Positions 26,601 through 37,867 of a DNA stretch of 64,000 bases are shown one piece after another. Under the pieces are notes generated by a model. That model was not told the origin of the DNA. It saw nothing but the letters and a program-made list of their open reading frames with translations, and searched no databases. Source of the stretch: Hexactinellida sp. DTS-2022 (taxonomy: Eukaryota; Porifera; Hexactinellida). The stretch is taken from positions 3,658,001-3,722,000 of the forward strand of contig JAPNXP010000008.1 in NCBI GenBank assembly GCA_028753945.1, given 5' to 3'. How positions within the stretch are numbered: position 1 is the stretch's first letter; each line of letters begins with the position of its first letter. The position numbers were made by a program, and so were the translations under genes.

Positions 26601-29600
26601 ACTCGCTCCACTTTGCTATGCCAGACAATGGAAACAAAGCGCAAGTCGAACTAGTCAGCTCGGAATGCGACCATAGCGCTAGCGAGGTGATAGAGATAAC
26701 GAGTGGAATGGATAAGGCGCTGGGGCTAGTTATAAGGGCTGTTCCACTGAAAGAGTTTGTTCGTAGCAACAGTCTTAGAATAGTACAGTACCTAATGAAG
26801 GAGCGAATTATGCGCAACAAGTCAGCCAGTGCCCTGCAGGAATCTGACGGAGAGACTTCACTCTCGGGAAGTTACTCGTATCCTATTGTGGATGGTAGGG
26901 ATCCAATGAAGTCCATATTCGAACCATACGACCCGGATTTTGAGGAGATTACAGTTTCAACCATGGATTTCCAACTTTTGGCGTTAACACAGCCACATGA
27001 CGAAAGTATAGCTTTAGAACACATCAAGAAAGGTCAAAAGTATAAGGTAAAGAAGAGGAAGCCAGATAATGATCCAACAGTGACATTGTCAATAGGTAGT
27101 ATAGAGCCTCAGCTTGAATCGGAAGACTTTAGTAAGGAAGTCGTAAGCGAGTTGGCTGAGGCACTCACAGAAGCACTACACGGTGGTAACACGCCGATAC
27201 TGAGTTCTATAATTAAACCAATCTGCGCTTATCTTGACAAGCCTAATTTCAATTCACAGCTCAACCAATTCTTCAACTTTGAGTATTTAGAGGAACAGTA
27301 TCAGATATCCTATCAGAAGAAGGAAAACTATTTCTGCAAATTGATGAGCAAACTAGGAATGAAAGAAGATTCTAAAAAAACAGAACTACAGTTCACTGGT
27401 GCCTTTTTGGATAGCGTCTTGGATCGGTTGATGTACCAGAACCAGTACCGTTGTAATATCCACCAAACCCTCATCTCATCTCCCAATGACTCTAAGCGTT
27501 TCTTCCAGCTGTACCTGTTTATCTGGGGCTTGCTGACACAGAATATAGACAGTGCAGAGCACGTGTTGAGATGGTATCCTAGCACCAACGAGCAGATAGC
27601 CACGGCCCTGGCAGGGACCCGACTGTTGGAGGGGATCATAAAGCTGCTCAAGAATGATCATGAAATATCGTCAGACTCCATTCGGCATTTGGGCGACAAA
27701 AAGCTTTATTTTGAGAACTTAGCGCTGAGCCTTCTGAAGGAAGATGAAGGCATACAAGAGGATGATATCACAGGTCAGTTACGAGGCCTAGACCCAATGG
27801 CAACGCTACAAATCGATTTGCTGGCTGATCTAAGGATTAATACTCAGACTCCTAAGAGGATTCCGGCTCATACATACGAAACCAACTCTCAGAACAAAAA
27901 CGAAAGACTTAATTTTGAGTCTGAATTCTGGATGAGCACCACCCTCGAAATGGCTCACCAGGGCGAGTGCAAGTTGTTCATATCATCCGAAGAGGTTCAG
28001 AGTTATGTACACCAGAAAAACTTGGAATTTCACATCAAGAAAAAGCTACTGTTAGACCTAATTATATTCCATTTGCTATTCTACATATTTCACTGTCTCC
28101 TGTCCCTCAAACTAATCGCGGAGCCTCAGAACTCGTCTAGAGAGGCTGACGTAATATACTTAGCACTGCTGGCTCTATACGGAGTGATTGCGATCACCTT
28201 TATGGTCGATAATATAATCAGAAGTATCGTAAAAAAGTCACAACATATAGGCAAATTGAATGCAACTGGATTTGTTAAATTATTTATTCCTTCCAGAGCA
28301 GATGGTTATATCAAAATAATTTTCTACATTTGTTTCTTGATTGGTTATCCACTTCGCATAATGGAGGTAGCAAAAAGTGAAGAATTTCCACTAAGATTTT
28401 CAGCATTATTTTTCAGTATAAATTCCCTATTACTGTTCATAGAATTGCTAAGAAAAGCCCTCACTATCTACCGTAAGCTATCAATAACAATTCATTTGTT
28501 CATCAGTTCCATCAAGAAGAACATGCAAATGGTAATTCTATCATTCATCTTCATGATTGGATTCGGAGTTGCTCATTATATTCTAAAATGCAGTCAGACC
28601 ACTTGTAAGCTCCACGAGCATAGATGGATATGGGATTACATACTTTGGATATTCTTAGATACCTTCAAGATAATGTTTGGCGCTTACGATCTCACAGAGG
28701 ATGTGATTAACGAGGCAACTCCCTTGATAACAACTCTCAATTTTTCTTCCGAAGACACTAACACTTACAGCGCACAGTGGATACTAATGTCCACTTCATT
28801 TGCTCTACTTATCTTGCTAATCATTTGGCAGTTCATTTCACACATCATCATCATAAATCTACTAATTGCAAACTTTATCAAAATATACGAGGACATCTCT
28901 AAGGAGGCTGACTTGTTATGGAAAACAGAATTATTGAGAACATATTTTCGGTACAAAGATTGGAGTTTCATTCCGTTCTTCTGTCTATCGCAGAATAAGA
29001 AGAGAGATAAGTTAGCAACGGCTACTGCGGATAAGAACCAATCGAGTGTTCGCCCTGTAGCGGGTAGGTATTGGAGACAGAAAGATGAGAGTGAAAGGAA
29101 ACGACTCAGGCTCAGTTCGAACGAAGATAGAATTGAAAACACTATTCTAACGCTCGTCGCCTCAAACTATTACACCCGCAGGCAGATACGAAGGATAGAA
29201 AACTTCCTCGAGATGATACACAACGAGGAACTCCCTAGTGTAGGGGACCCTGACATGGAGGTAGATGATCTGATTTCAAGTTTCATACTCTAACACAGTT
29301 TAGCATGCCCTAACAGTATTATTTACTTTCCTATTGATAATTACAATATACTAATACTAAGTTAATTAGTGCATGGTATTTACAAATAATTATTCGTACA
29401 TTGTTAAAGTTTATATTTGATACAATCAAAAAAGTCTGTGATAAGTAATTGTAATACAGTGAACTCTCGTTATTTATAAAGAAGTGCTTGCGACCTGTAA
29501 ATTCCTTCGTTTATAAGCGGATATTAGTTATTAATGCATTTAGGGAAAAATCTCCATTTCGTTAGATCTGAATATAACGGGAAGAGCTAAGAGACTGTAT

Positions 29601-32600
29601 TTGATAGATTGTCAAACAATATGAGAAGAGGTGGAGACATGGATTTTGATAAATTATCCATGTACTATGTCCTTCAACAATGTGCTCCTAATCCAGGGGA
29701 AAACCGGATTCTTAACAAAACGCCAAGATTCCGGTACAATAGCCACAGAGAGGCTAAACCCATTAATTGGATGAGGAGTATACGACACCGAATGTAAATG
29801 TATTGATGTATAACTTAAAGAGATGCATATATGGTTTGTTATAAAATATCAAGTCTGTATTTCATGAGCAGGATTATATTATGAATGGAGTTAGCTTAAT
29901 AATAACAATAAATTAATTACCAACTACTCTTGAATTGTGCATCCTGCCTCTCACCAGTACCTCGTGGCCCTGCATACTTAAGTCCAGTTCCCTAATGTCT
30001 GTCCATTTCCGATCTAAATATAATGTAAGGATAATCGGCAGGGTAATCAGACTCATTGAATAACCTTGGCATTACACAGGAATGTTGGTTCATACATAAT
30101 CTTTGTTCCGGAAGAAACAAAGTGTGAAGGATGAACCGTAAATAAACTAAATAGTGCTTAAAGTGGATTAGATTGAGTATATTTAGATATAAAACTATCT
30201 CTCAATTCTTGGTCCGAACGGGTGCAATCACACCTGGTACAATCCTTAATTAATCAGTTTAATAGCTATGCTCTCAAAGCAACTAATCATATTGGTTTGA
30301 ATGGACATCTATTGATATATCATGGATATATGCTAAATAATTGTACCAGTATAATTCATGGTAAGTGATCTTTTAGTGAGAATGGGCTGTAGTTTACAAA
30401 ATATACTAGAACTGTATTCCGAAAGACATTGTGCTAGCAGAGTACAATAGGGGCTTAATGAGGATATTATTTATATAGACTATAAATAATATCCTTTGAA
30501 TTTTCCATGTTCTTAAAAACTGTTATGAACAGAAAAAATACCTGTTCTTTCTTGTGACTGGTTTAATGGTGCAACGCCATAGTATTCCTTTGAATAATCC
30601 TAAATAACAGAATGGAAACAGGAACAATTGCAAATAATTTGTTTTAAACCAATTACCAACTAAGCACGGTCGTGACTTGGATTATTATAATTGTTTAACC
30701 ATTACAGGTGGAACAAAAACATTAGCCACAACAATAAAACCAATTTCAAATTTTGATTTCAAATTTGGAAACAGCAGATAATATAAAAAATAACTTACAA
30801 GTAGGTAGACCGTATATTTTTAGACCAGATTTTATTTACTTAAATAGTATTACCATATACGGCAGGGGCTTTTGGTCTACATAATTTATAGACGGTCTAC
30901 ATATAGGAAGCTCATAATATAATTGCTGAGTGAATTCAGAGAATGCCTGCTGGTTGAAAATACTTGAAATATGTAACATTTATTCAATATATTTTATTTA
31001 TAAACGAAGACAAATTATACAATTGGATGGGATAACAACAAATTGATGGAATTTCCAATGTAATATTCAGGCACTTCACTAGCAATAGGTAGTCATTTTT
31101 AAACATAAAAGATTCAGCATTGTGAAGGCGGGTTATCATATTGTAAAGGGGAGGCCGATAGTAAGCCCATAACTTATAATGTTAATATTCTATAAATTAC
31201 ACGTTTTAATGACATCTCGCACAAGTGACAAATACATACAAATTTGTATAAATGACTCACCTCTGTTTCAACTGGTTCTGCCTGTTCTCGTGACTAGAAT
31301 AAAGCGATCATAATGATTACTAGACAGTGACATAAAGGAATGTTCAATTAAATTAGGTTGAACGCTTGGCAAAACAATTAAAAGATGTATGAGGATATTC
31401 ACAAAATGTGCCAGACATCCTCCTAGATTATCTCTTACTGTAGCAGTTACAAAGAGATACGAACAATTAATCAATGCAAGAAATGATAATTCAGATCACG
31501 TTCAGGAGTAATTTATAGCATCCTCAATCTCAAGCAGTTATCAATTAATTATTAAAAGACACGGTTATGCAGTGGAGGCTATACATATATCAGTTTTAAC
31601 TCAGTTAGAAGTCTGCATTCAGATAAGAGAAGAATTCAAACAGGTTCAGTTCTAACCATCCAACCTGTCTGTGAAATGTAGGGAGTATTTCTGAGAAGAA
31701 ATCTCAAATTAATACAGAATAAGTCATTCATAATTATCACAATGGTTAGATTCTATAAAATAAAGCCAATATGTCGACTATGAACAACACCTACTAAGAT
31801 AATATTAATAGAAATGTTGCAATATACTTAGTATATTGATACGCAGTAGGATGTGTGGCACCGGAATACTTTCAAATAGCTTTGGAAAGGGAGTTTATAA
31901 TTATCAATATGCATTGTAGGTTTAAATTAAATTAAGTTATTTGATAGCTCCAGTTACATCACCAATCTTATTATGATTTGTAGTCATTCATAAATTAATA
32001 ACTAGACACTCACAATGAAGTTATCAATTATCACCCGAGGTACATAAAACTAAGCTGAAAGCTGCCCTTTCAAAATTTGTATTCTCAGTTTTATATTACT
32101 AACCAAAGTCCACTGTAACTACTCAGGTAAATAATCAAATGAAATTTAGCATTATTTTATGTAATTTTTAAATAAAACAAGTATAGTTCAATTAATGGAC
32201 AGTCTGCTGCCTACTTAGTCTGTATATTTTGATTTATTATAAAGCAAATCTGATAGATTGGACCTTTAAACCAATACTACGCGCGTTAATTGCACAATAG
32301 TAATAGAAAATCAATTGATAAACGAATTTGCTATATTAAGCAAGTGGATTATTACAACAAGTTCTCTTAGGAGCAAAACTCACTTGCTATGGATCAATCT
32401 TATTAGGTAACCTCCACTTTAAATTAAATTAACAAGAAAATGCATAATAGAGGAATAACAATGTGTCTTAGGTTCAAACATCAAAGGAATTATATATTTC
32501 TTATTTATTAAAGTTGGTAATACTATTGTATTGAGGAAACCACTGTACACAATATGAAATATAACCCATGAACAAAAGAAAGCAGCGCACAGCATGTAAA

Positions 32601-35600
32601 GCTCTAAAACAACATTAAAATATAAGGTTAATTAGAAGTTCACTGCAGGTTTGTTTCACGTGTAAGCATATTCAGTAGCCATTACTATATAAACTAGTGC
32701 AGAGAATAGAGACAATACAAGTATATATACAAGCAATATATCTCTATTATTAGACTCATTCAATGCAATTAAACAAAATGAACAAGTACGATAAAATCGA
32801 AACCCTATTCATCAAATCCAAAAAGCAAAAACTATTGGAAGATAGAGAGGAGCTGATTCTGAAGAGGGATGAAGACATTTATGCTCCAGAGGTATGCGGT
32901 GAGAAAAGTACAAAAAAAGCTTGGAAGAAATTAATCGGGAATTATAAGAGGAGAGTCAAAGTGTCTCCACCTGTCACATCAATTGTCAAAATTCTAGAAC
33001 AGAACAATCAAGAAACGCCACAAATCCTAGCTGTGATCAGTTAAATTTTCTGACAACCAACACAAGATTGACTTATGGTGCTATCACTCATTTAAAAACG
33101 AATTTCCAAATTTAGTAGATAATACAAATCTAACATTATTCCCTTTCATTTATATATTCAATGAATAAATAACTATATTTTGTTGAATACATGTAATATG
33201 AATTAACATTCAGGGTACTAAACAGTAAAAGTTGCTTAATCGGACGTGTGTTGTCCCGATTAACTGATTCTCCCAATTATCTGATTTACGAATTGTAAAT
33301 ACTGTTTCATCACACTGAAAAACATGTTCCCGTAATGTTTTAGAAATGGGGTTTTATGGGGCATAAGGACAATCCTGGAGCTATATTAACTATATTTTAT
33401 TTATAATACTGTTTTATTAAACCAGTCATTTTGCATATAAAATCCCATTTGAGAGAAACAACTCTGAGTTTCAGCGTCTAATTGGAAAGAATAAATTCAA
33501 GTAACCTATTAATATCAAGCGTCTTCTTCCGAATATCGTGATATAATCTCCCCAATAACTGACGATTCAAAAGTATTCCTTTGTTAATCTAGATTTAATC
33601 TATTTTATAATGCAAAAAAATCCGTTTCCCATAAATTTTTATCCATTAAACTTTAAAAGGATTTCCCGATTATCCGTCTCGGATTAAGCGGCTTCTACGA
33701 ATAAGATAAGTTTCAATGTTAATGGGTAAACAAACATTATCAAAATTGATATTAAAAGTGGATTCAATATCCACAAATACTTTGTTTTCAGGTTTCCAAT
33801 AATGAAGCTTATTAGTCTGGAATTAATATAATTCGGACGGAACAAGAACTGATAGTATGTTGCAATAATTTCGAGTGTAGTCAGTTCACAGGAAGATTAA
33901 AGCGAATTGATAAATCAAACGTTTGTTTGCAAACAAAGCAAAGCAAAGCAAATTTTTGGAGAGGTCAGAATATGTAATATTCTATTAATTTTGGTTAAAT
34001 TAATTAATAGGTTATCACGTCCACACACGAGCAAATGTTCTAGTACCACCTATCCATTAATTAGAATTCTACAGACAAGAACGATAAAATAATGTCCATC
34101 GTAGCAGTAGCAGGGTTGACTGGGAAACAATGTGTCATTTCACAATGTATAATAACGATGCATAATAACATATTACAATAACCTATTTAGTTGAAATTAG
34201 TGTAAAAGTTCAAAAACGAATAGCAATGACATGTAGTGACATACTCAAAATAACCTAAAGAAAGTTTAGAAGAAATTACTGTATAAATTTTAAATCGCCA
34301 GACGCAGGTTGGCACTTGGGCCACTGGCTAATTGTGGTCATGCTATTGAATAATTTCTTTAGAAAACAGATAATAATTTCTACTCAGTTCTAGTTTAGAA
34401 AGGATAGTTTAGAGATTCTGCTCCATTTCTGCTAGTCAGCTGGGATAAATACATCCAATTGTAAGCCTTTGTTATATTCGTAGGTAGAAATTATGTTGTC
34501 TTACTTATTCACCAGAAAAGAGGTTAAACACTAATAATTAACAATGAATAATATATTGGATCTTAAGAATATAACGGTTAAGTTAATACACCTTACAGAT
34601 ATCTCGACTAACAATTAGTCAATTTATCGTTGGGTATTATTACTTGACTGATACTGTAAGCCATAGAGAAACAACAAATTATACAGTTATGAGATAATGT
34701 AAGATAAGGTATCCAGCGATTGTGTGAAAAGTCTGTAGTACGGTGAAGCCATTCATTAAAAGATATCAGAAGACTCCATGCTATGTGGAATCAAATGGGA
34801 ACAGAAATAATGCGAAGAAAACAAACAACAAATCCAACCAGTAAATTACAGTTTAAATAAATAACGCAGATAAATTAGTTGATAAAAAAATTGGAAGTTC
34901 TACAGGTTTACTTAAAAATAAAAGTAATAATTAGAAATAATTAGATATCTTCATCTATTTAGTAATTAATTAGTAATTAAGAATTTAAGACAAATTAGCC
35001 AGATAATACGTACGTATATAATTGAGGGCTAAGTAGAATTCTAGGAATTGGGAGAAATAATAGCTGTATAAATAAATACGGGTCATCGAGTCAATGATCT
35101 TTCAAAATTTAGTTAATATGTTATGGGTTGAACTAAGTTAAGAGCTAATAAACTTGGTGTGGCAGTGAACCCAGGCATATAATTTAGAATAACCTGAAGA
35201 AATCGAGTTCATACTAAGTTCATTCTTAGATAATCTACTATTCTCTGCTTTCAATAGTATTACACAGCATTACATTACGAATAGGAAGTGCAAAATAGAT
35301 TTGGGTAGAATTACTGTAAATAATTAGGAACCGGAGTAAATCATCTTACTTTATTGTCTTGATGTTGTCTTTTTAGTTCATCTTTTACATTTTGTTTGTC
35401 TAGCTTCTTTTGTGCGTTTTTGGAAATTTCTTTGACTGTACTAAATATAGATTATTATGAAATTACTTATATAGAGCTGAGCTTTGTAGAGTTCAGTTTT
35501 TCACTATGTGTATTCATGCACTGAGAAAGGTCAGTTTTTTTCCAGAGTTTGAAATTGACCTTTAGAAAGTAAGCCTGGGCTTTTAGTATGGGAAAAAATC

Positions 35601-37276
35601 TGAACTCTACAAAGCTCAGCTCTATATAAGGATTCCCATAGATTATTAGATAGAAAAAGAATAGTTGCAAAATTTAATTCAAAGGTTAGGGCGGTATAGA
35701 CCAACTGTATGGACATGAGACTTAATATCAACTATCGATAATTAAAATTGTGGTAGTTAAACACGAAGAGATATTTCATCTTATCATACACCTGCAGATA
35801 GCTAATGGGAATTAGTCTTCTAGAAACATTCCTGAAATGATTGTTATGCCATGATAAAATCAGTTCAGTATAGTATCAAATAGTGAATTGGTGTAATCAA
35901 TGAATTAACAATTTGAGTGTCCCGAAATGGTAACATATAATAAGTTGTGCAAACCAAAGAATAATGAAATCTCAGAATTCATTAACAGATGAACTTACAA
36001 TTGAATCAAATGAAGTAAGAAAAAAATTGCTTTTCTGAAGACTAAACACAGTTCTTTGTTAATGACAATAAAAGTACGAGTTTAATAGGACAATTCTACC
36101 ATCAGTCTCCAAATAATATTGTTATACTGTAGTGGTTAGAAAAGTGTGATTAACAAATGCGATCCTTCTCATATTATTCCATTAATTAAGAATTACATAA
36201 TAATAACTAACCAAGACAGTCATTTCAATACTGGCCCATTATATTATAGAATATAGTTCGGCACAGTTTATAATTAGTAGACAAGTAAGATAGTGTTAAA
36301 ATCATGTGCAGAAAATGTATATGTATACATTAGCCTGCCTGTGTAAATAACTGATGTGTATTAAGTAATTATTTATCAACCAAGAATCCAGAGAACTACA
36401 TGATATGAGTGACGCAGGGCAGGCTTCAGCTGATTATAGCTGATATCAACGTAAAAGATATAAAGTAATCTGTTGTAGAAATACCAACAGGGTTAGCTAG
36501 ATTAATGTTTCTGGAGACACCTGTTATAACGTAAGGATAGCTGACATGATCGTTTGTGCACAAGAGTAATTATTAAATTATCATATTTAATGCATTGTGA
36601 GTAGGAATTATATCTAGCTGGACAATTTTGTGTGAAGACATCTAAATTGAGCTCAAAGAATAATGAATTCATGCGCCATCGAATCTGAATAATAAATTTG
36701 CCTAAATTAGTTCAAGACATATCGATTCATTCAATTAATATCGCATGAGAGAGAAGCTGGATAGATCAATCTACATTTCTTCTAACTTTGAACAGCTTAT
36801 ATTAAGTAAACATATTAGGCATATTACCAAATAGGTAAGTCATCTGAATTAATTAATGGGCTATTTATTAAATTTTACTTATAATAAACCTTTAATTTAA
36901 AGTCAGTTGATAGAACGAACATAGGCAAATTATATTACTGGGAATACACACTATATCGGTTCGATTCGATTCTTCTATGAAATTAATTTGGTTCAAACCA
37001 TTAGTCTATTTTGCAATGAATCATTACTTGAGAATGATTAGGGAATAAAAAATGATTAGTTCTATAAGCAAGAAAGTTCAAATTTTGAGAAAATCATTCT
37101 TATAAAAAAGGACAGCACTTTCTTAATAACAAAAAAATTTCAATTTCCAAGCATTATAACTTTACAATTACCAACCGGGCAATAGCACCAACATGTGAGA
37201 ATAGCAGGCTATTGGGAGATATCATAAGCAGGCAGTGTGAGGTGCAAACTTACGTGGTATCTGGGGTATCAGCCAT
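17660..37276 (-). CDS. DARS1: Cytosolic aspartyl-tRNA synthetase (20 exons)
   Basis: Twenty exons join in phase to about 530 residues (human about 501): 37276-37254, 35440-35350, 31293-31261, 30599-30542, 30013-29921, 25738-25633, 25575-25473, 25398-25255, 25009-24898, 24829-24782, 24653-24567, 24151-24060, 20937-20882, 20574-20506, 19158-19081, 18820-18778, 18584-18504, 18446-18335, 17893-17822, 17751-17660. Every junction is GT-AG and restores family sequence. In order: a lysine-rich N-terminal extension ([13 protein letters not shown]), the OB-fold anticodon-binding domain ([13 protein letters not shown]), and the class II core with motif 1 region GFLEIHTPK, motif 2 [16 protein letters not shown], the flipping region [12 protein letters not shown] and motif 3 GGGIGMERV. 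It ends [10 protein letters not shown]. It charges tRNA-Asp with aspartate and in animals sits in the multisynthetase complex. Intron 5 contains a complete TRPM-like gene on the other strand. Confidence 0.95.
18870..19053. mobile_element. Tigger/pogo-like MITE filling a DARS1 intron
   Basis: The ends are CAGTCGACTCCGCTTAAT and ATTAAGCGGAGTCGAC, with TA outside both. At 184 bp it makes up most of the 260-bp intron between the 15th and 16th DARS1 exons. The family recurs at 2994-3161 and, as a fragment, around 60345-60376. Confidence 0.8.
20016..20404. mobile_element. pogo/mariner-like MITE
   Basis: The left end (CAGTAGGACATCG followed by TATGAACAC) and the right end (reverse complement beginning AGTAGAACTTCGTTTGTACG) are imperfect inverted repeats. 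GGTTAATACGAA occurs repeatedly inside. It lies in DARS1 intron 14 and is non-coding. Confidence 0.55.
20938..24059. other. DARS1 intron 12
   Basis: A 3.1-kb AT-rich intron. Around 22850-23040 there is a probable decayed pogo-like repeat with TTCATAATA and AATAAGCAGAC motifs in both orientations. A tRNA-like T-arm string near 22500 lacks the rest of a cloverleaf. No other gene is visible. Confidence 0.5.
25904..29293 (+). CDS. TRPM-like cation channel, intronless, nested in DARS1 intron 5
   Basis: A 1129-residue single-exon ORF; ATG codons at 25904 or 25982 could start it. The middle matches the TRPM homology region: [20 protein letters not shown] and [19 protein letters not shown] (about 525-575). 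Six membrane helices follow near residues 715-735, 749-772, 802-820, 834-858, 876-894 and 966-990, with a pore segment [16 protein letters not shown] at about 914-929 and, after S6 ([15 protein letters not shown]), a TRP-helix region with [13 protein letters not shown]. There is no kinase or NUDIX tail. The N-terminal LSDAT/SLOG nucleotide-binding fold usual in TRPM is not recognisable. It should be a plasma-membrane or endosomal cation channel; ligand and selectivity are unknown. Its 5' end is only 165 bp from DARS1 exon 6, so untranslated parts may overlap DARS1 antisense. Lack of introns suggests retroposition, which is an inference. Confidence 0.85.
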   Translation: MSMFINHKSGKYKQIEFPSKITLFLHMAEPDNREQSLDKTVIGRLCDAVSYDMMRDSINQDSSFCLSVNHKFVEKIQHTFYRPWSLEKRKRVIYLDATMQEEHREISSLIFRFIAKLGDLMNSIIVVNCKSKESMFVYKCLQSLLESNNSLYDLIKLSFFDDKTTQERSVLSNIGKNVYHALLESDGDTQELLGGLCELIFRNDFSSDKRQYRLLWISSQAMPSRLLDWELSNSLHFAMPDNGNKAQVELVSSECDHSASEVIEITSGMDKALGLVIRAVPLKEFVRSNSLRIVQYLMKERIMRNKSASALQESDGETSLSGSYSYPIVDGRDPMKSIFEPYDPDFEEITVSTMDFQLLALTQPHDESIALEHIKKGQKYKVKKRKPDNDPTVTLSIGSIEPQLESEDFSKEVVSELAEALTEALHGGNTPILSSIIKPICAYLDKPNFNSQLNQFFNFEYLEEQYQISYQKKENYFCKLMSKLGMKEDSKKTELQFTGAFLDSVLDRLMYQNQYRCNIHQTLISSPNDSKRFFQLYLFIWGLLTQNIDSAEHVLRWYPSTNEQIATALAGTRLLEGIIKLLKNDHEISSDSIRHLGDKKLYFENLALSLLKEDEGIQEDDITGQLRGLDPMATLQIDLLADLRINTQTPKRIPAHTYETNSQNKNERLNFESEFWMSTTLEMAHQGECKLFISSEEVQSYVHQKNLEFHIKKKLLLDLIIFHLLFYIFHCLLSLKLIAEPQNSSREADVIYLALLALYGVIAITFMVDNIIRSIVKKSQHIGKLNATGFVKLFIPSRADGYIKIIFYICFLIGYPLRIMEVAKSEEFPLRFSALFFSINSLLLFIELLRKALTIYRKLSITIHLFISSIKKNMQMVILSFIFMIGFGVAHYILKCSQTTCKLHEHRWIWDYILWIFLDTFKIMFGAYDLTEDVINEATPLITTLNFSSEDTNTYSAQWILMSTSFALLILLIIWQFISHIIIINLLIANFIKIYEDISKEADLLWKTELLRTYFRYKDWSFIPFFCLSQNKKRDKLATATADKNQSSVRPVAGRYWRQKDESERKRLRLSSNEDRIENTILTLVASNYYTRRQIRRIENFLEMIHNEELPSVGDPDMEVDDLISSFIL
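29294..29920. other. Rest of DARS1 intron 5, right of the nested gene
   Basis: This contains the 3' flank of the channel gene and, at about 29457-29590, a decayed pogo-like repeat (GTGAACTCTCGTTATTTATAA and CGTTTATAAGCGG). A 62-codon ATG frame at 29609-29797 has no recognisable family and was not accepted as a gene. Confidence 0.4.
30800..30912. repeat. Dispersed repeat sharing ends with the one upstream of MCM4
   Basis: TATACGGCAGG followed by a segment with TTTGGT and TATAGAC, then GGAAGCTC, occurs here and again at 43808-43930. Both copies contain short inverted strings built on TAGACCGT. It is probably a small mobile element; its termini are not resolved. It lies in DARS1 intron 3-4 territory. 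Confidence 0.45.
32763..33044 (+). CDS. Small lysine-rich ORF in DARS1 intron 2 (doubtful)
   Basis: A 93-codon ATG-started frame. The product is basic and lysine-rich, with a middle stretch [19 protein letters not shown]. No family is recognised. It is antisense to DARS1, within its second intron. It could be a real small gene, an exon of something unseen or a chance frame; only length and the absence of obvious repeats speak for it. Confidence 0.18.
   Translation: MQLNKMNKYDKIETLFIKSKKQKLLEDREELILKRDEDIYAPEVCGEKSTKKAWKKLIGNYKRRVKVSPPVTSIVKILEQNNQETPQILAVIS
33230..33705. repeat. Decayed pogo-like repeat
   Basis: The left part has GCTTAATCGGACGTG and CCGATTAACTGATTCTCCC. The right part has CCCGATTATCCGTCTCGG and GATTAAGCGGCTTCTAC in inverse relation. 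This resembles the Tigger-like family seen elsewhere in the window. The termini are not precise. Confidence 0.4.
35468..35628. mobile_element. Fold-back element next to DARS1 exon 2
   Basis: Two 29-bp arms (35468-35496 and 35600-35628) are exact reverse complements, starting TATATAGAGCTGAGC. The spacer is 103 bp. The element ends 28 bp upstream, in gene sense, of the exon 2 splice acceptor, so it covers the region where the branch point would be expected. Confidence 0.75.
35629..37253. other. Bulk of DARS1 intron 1
   Basis: AT-rich intron between the short first coding exon, which encodes MADTPDT, and exon 2. No gene or clear repeat is seen. Confidence 0.45.
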
Positions 37277-37867
37277 CTGGACCAGCTGAGATCAGAATAA
37301 AGCTAATATATTGCATTAATGTAGAGACAAAGGTAATACAGGAATTAGGACAGATATTCAATCGCCCTATTTGGGAGATTATACGTATGGTATTCTGAAG
37401 AGGGATATGTTAATTAATTAATATTTGTAACCGTGTGTATCGCTGGGAATAATTAACCGAGTTATGAAAATATAATGAGTACGTACGTAATAAGCTTGTA
37501 TGGAACAACTGATTATTGTCAAGCAATCAACCCAAATAATATACGTATAACTAAAGTGATATGAATGGAAATGCTATCGGCAGGATATTTAGATCTATTG
37601 CGTATGATAGACATATTACACTGTTATATGTAAGTCGCAGGTTCAAAGGAAAAGGGTAATTAATGAACGAATATAGTAACATAAACCATCATAGTAGTAT
37701 AGTCTAATTATGATAAAATGTTACATACTCTATCCCACGTATTTCGCCATAGAATCAATTTAAATACAAAAGTTCTGATTGAGCTAATTTAGCTATGCAA
37801 CATCAAAGATATGATCAACAACTCACAAATCACAATTAACGAGAGTTCTATTCACTTCCGTGGGAGC
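37277..37867. promoter_or_regulatory. DARS1 5' flank / MCM4 3' flank
   Basis: These 591 bp separate the MCM4 stop codon from the DARS1 start codon, both genes on the minus strand. The DARS1 promoter and 5' leader must lie here or overlap the MCM4 end. No TATA or other motif is convincing in such AT-rich DNA. Confidence 0.4.

Noticed and set aside
29609..29797. 62-codon ATG frame after the channel gene
   Set aside because: No recognised family, lies beside a repeat relic, within an intron; could be chance.
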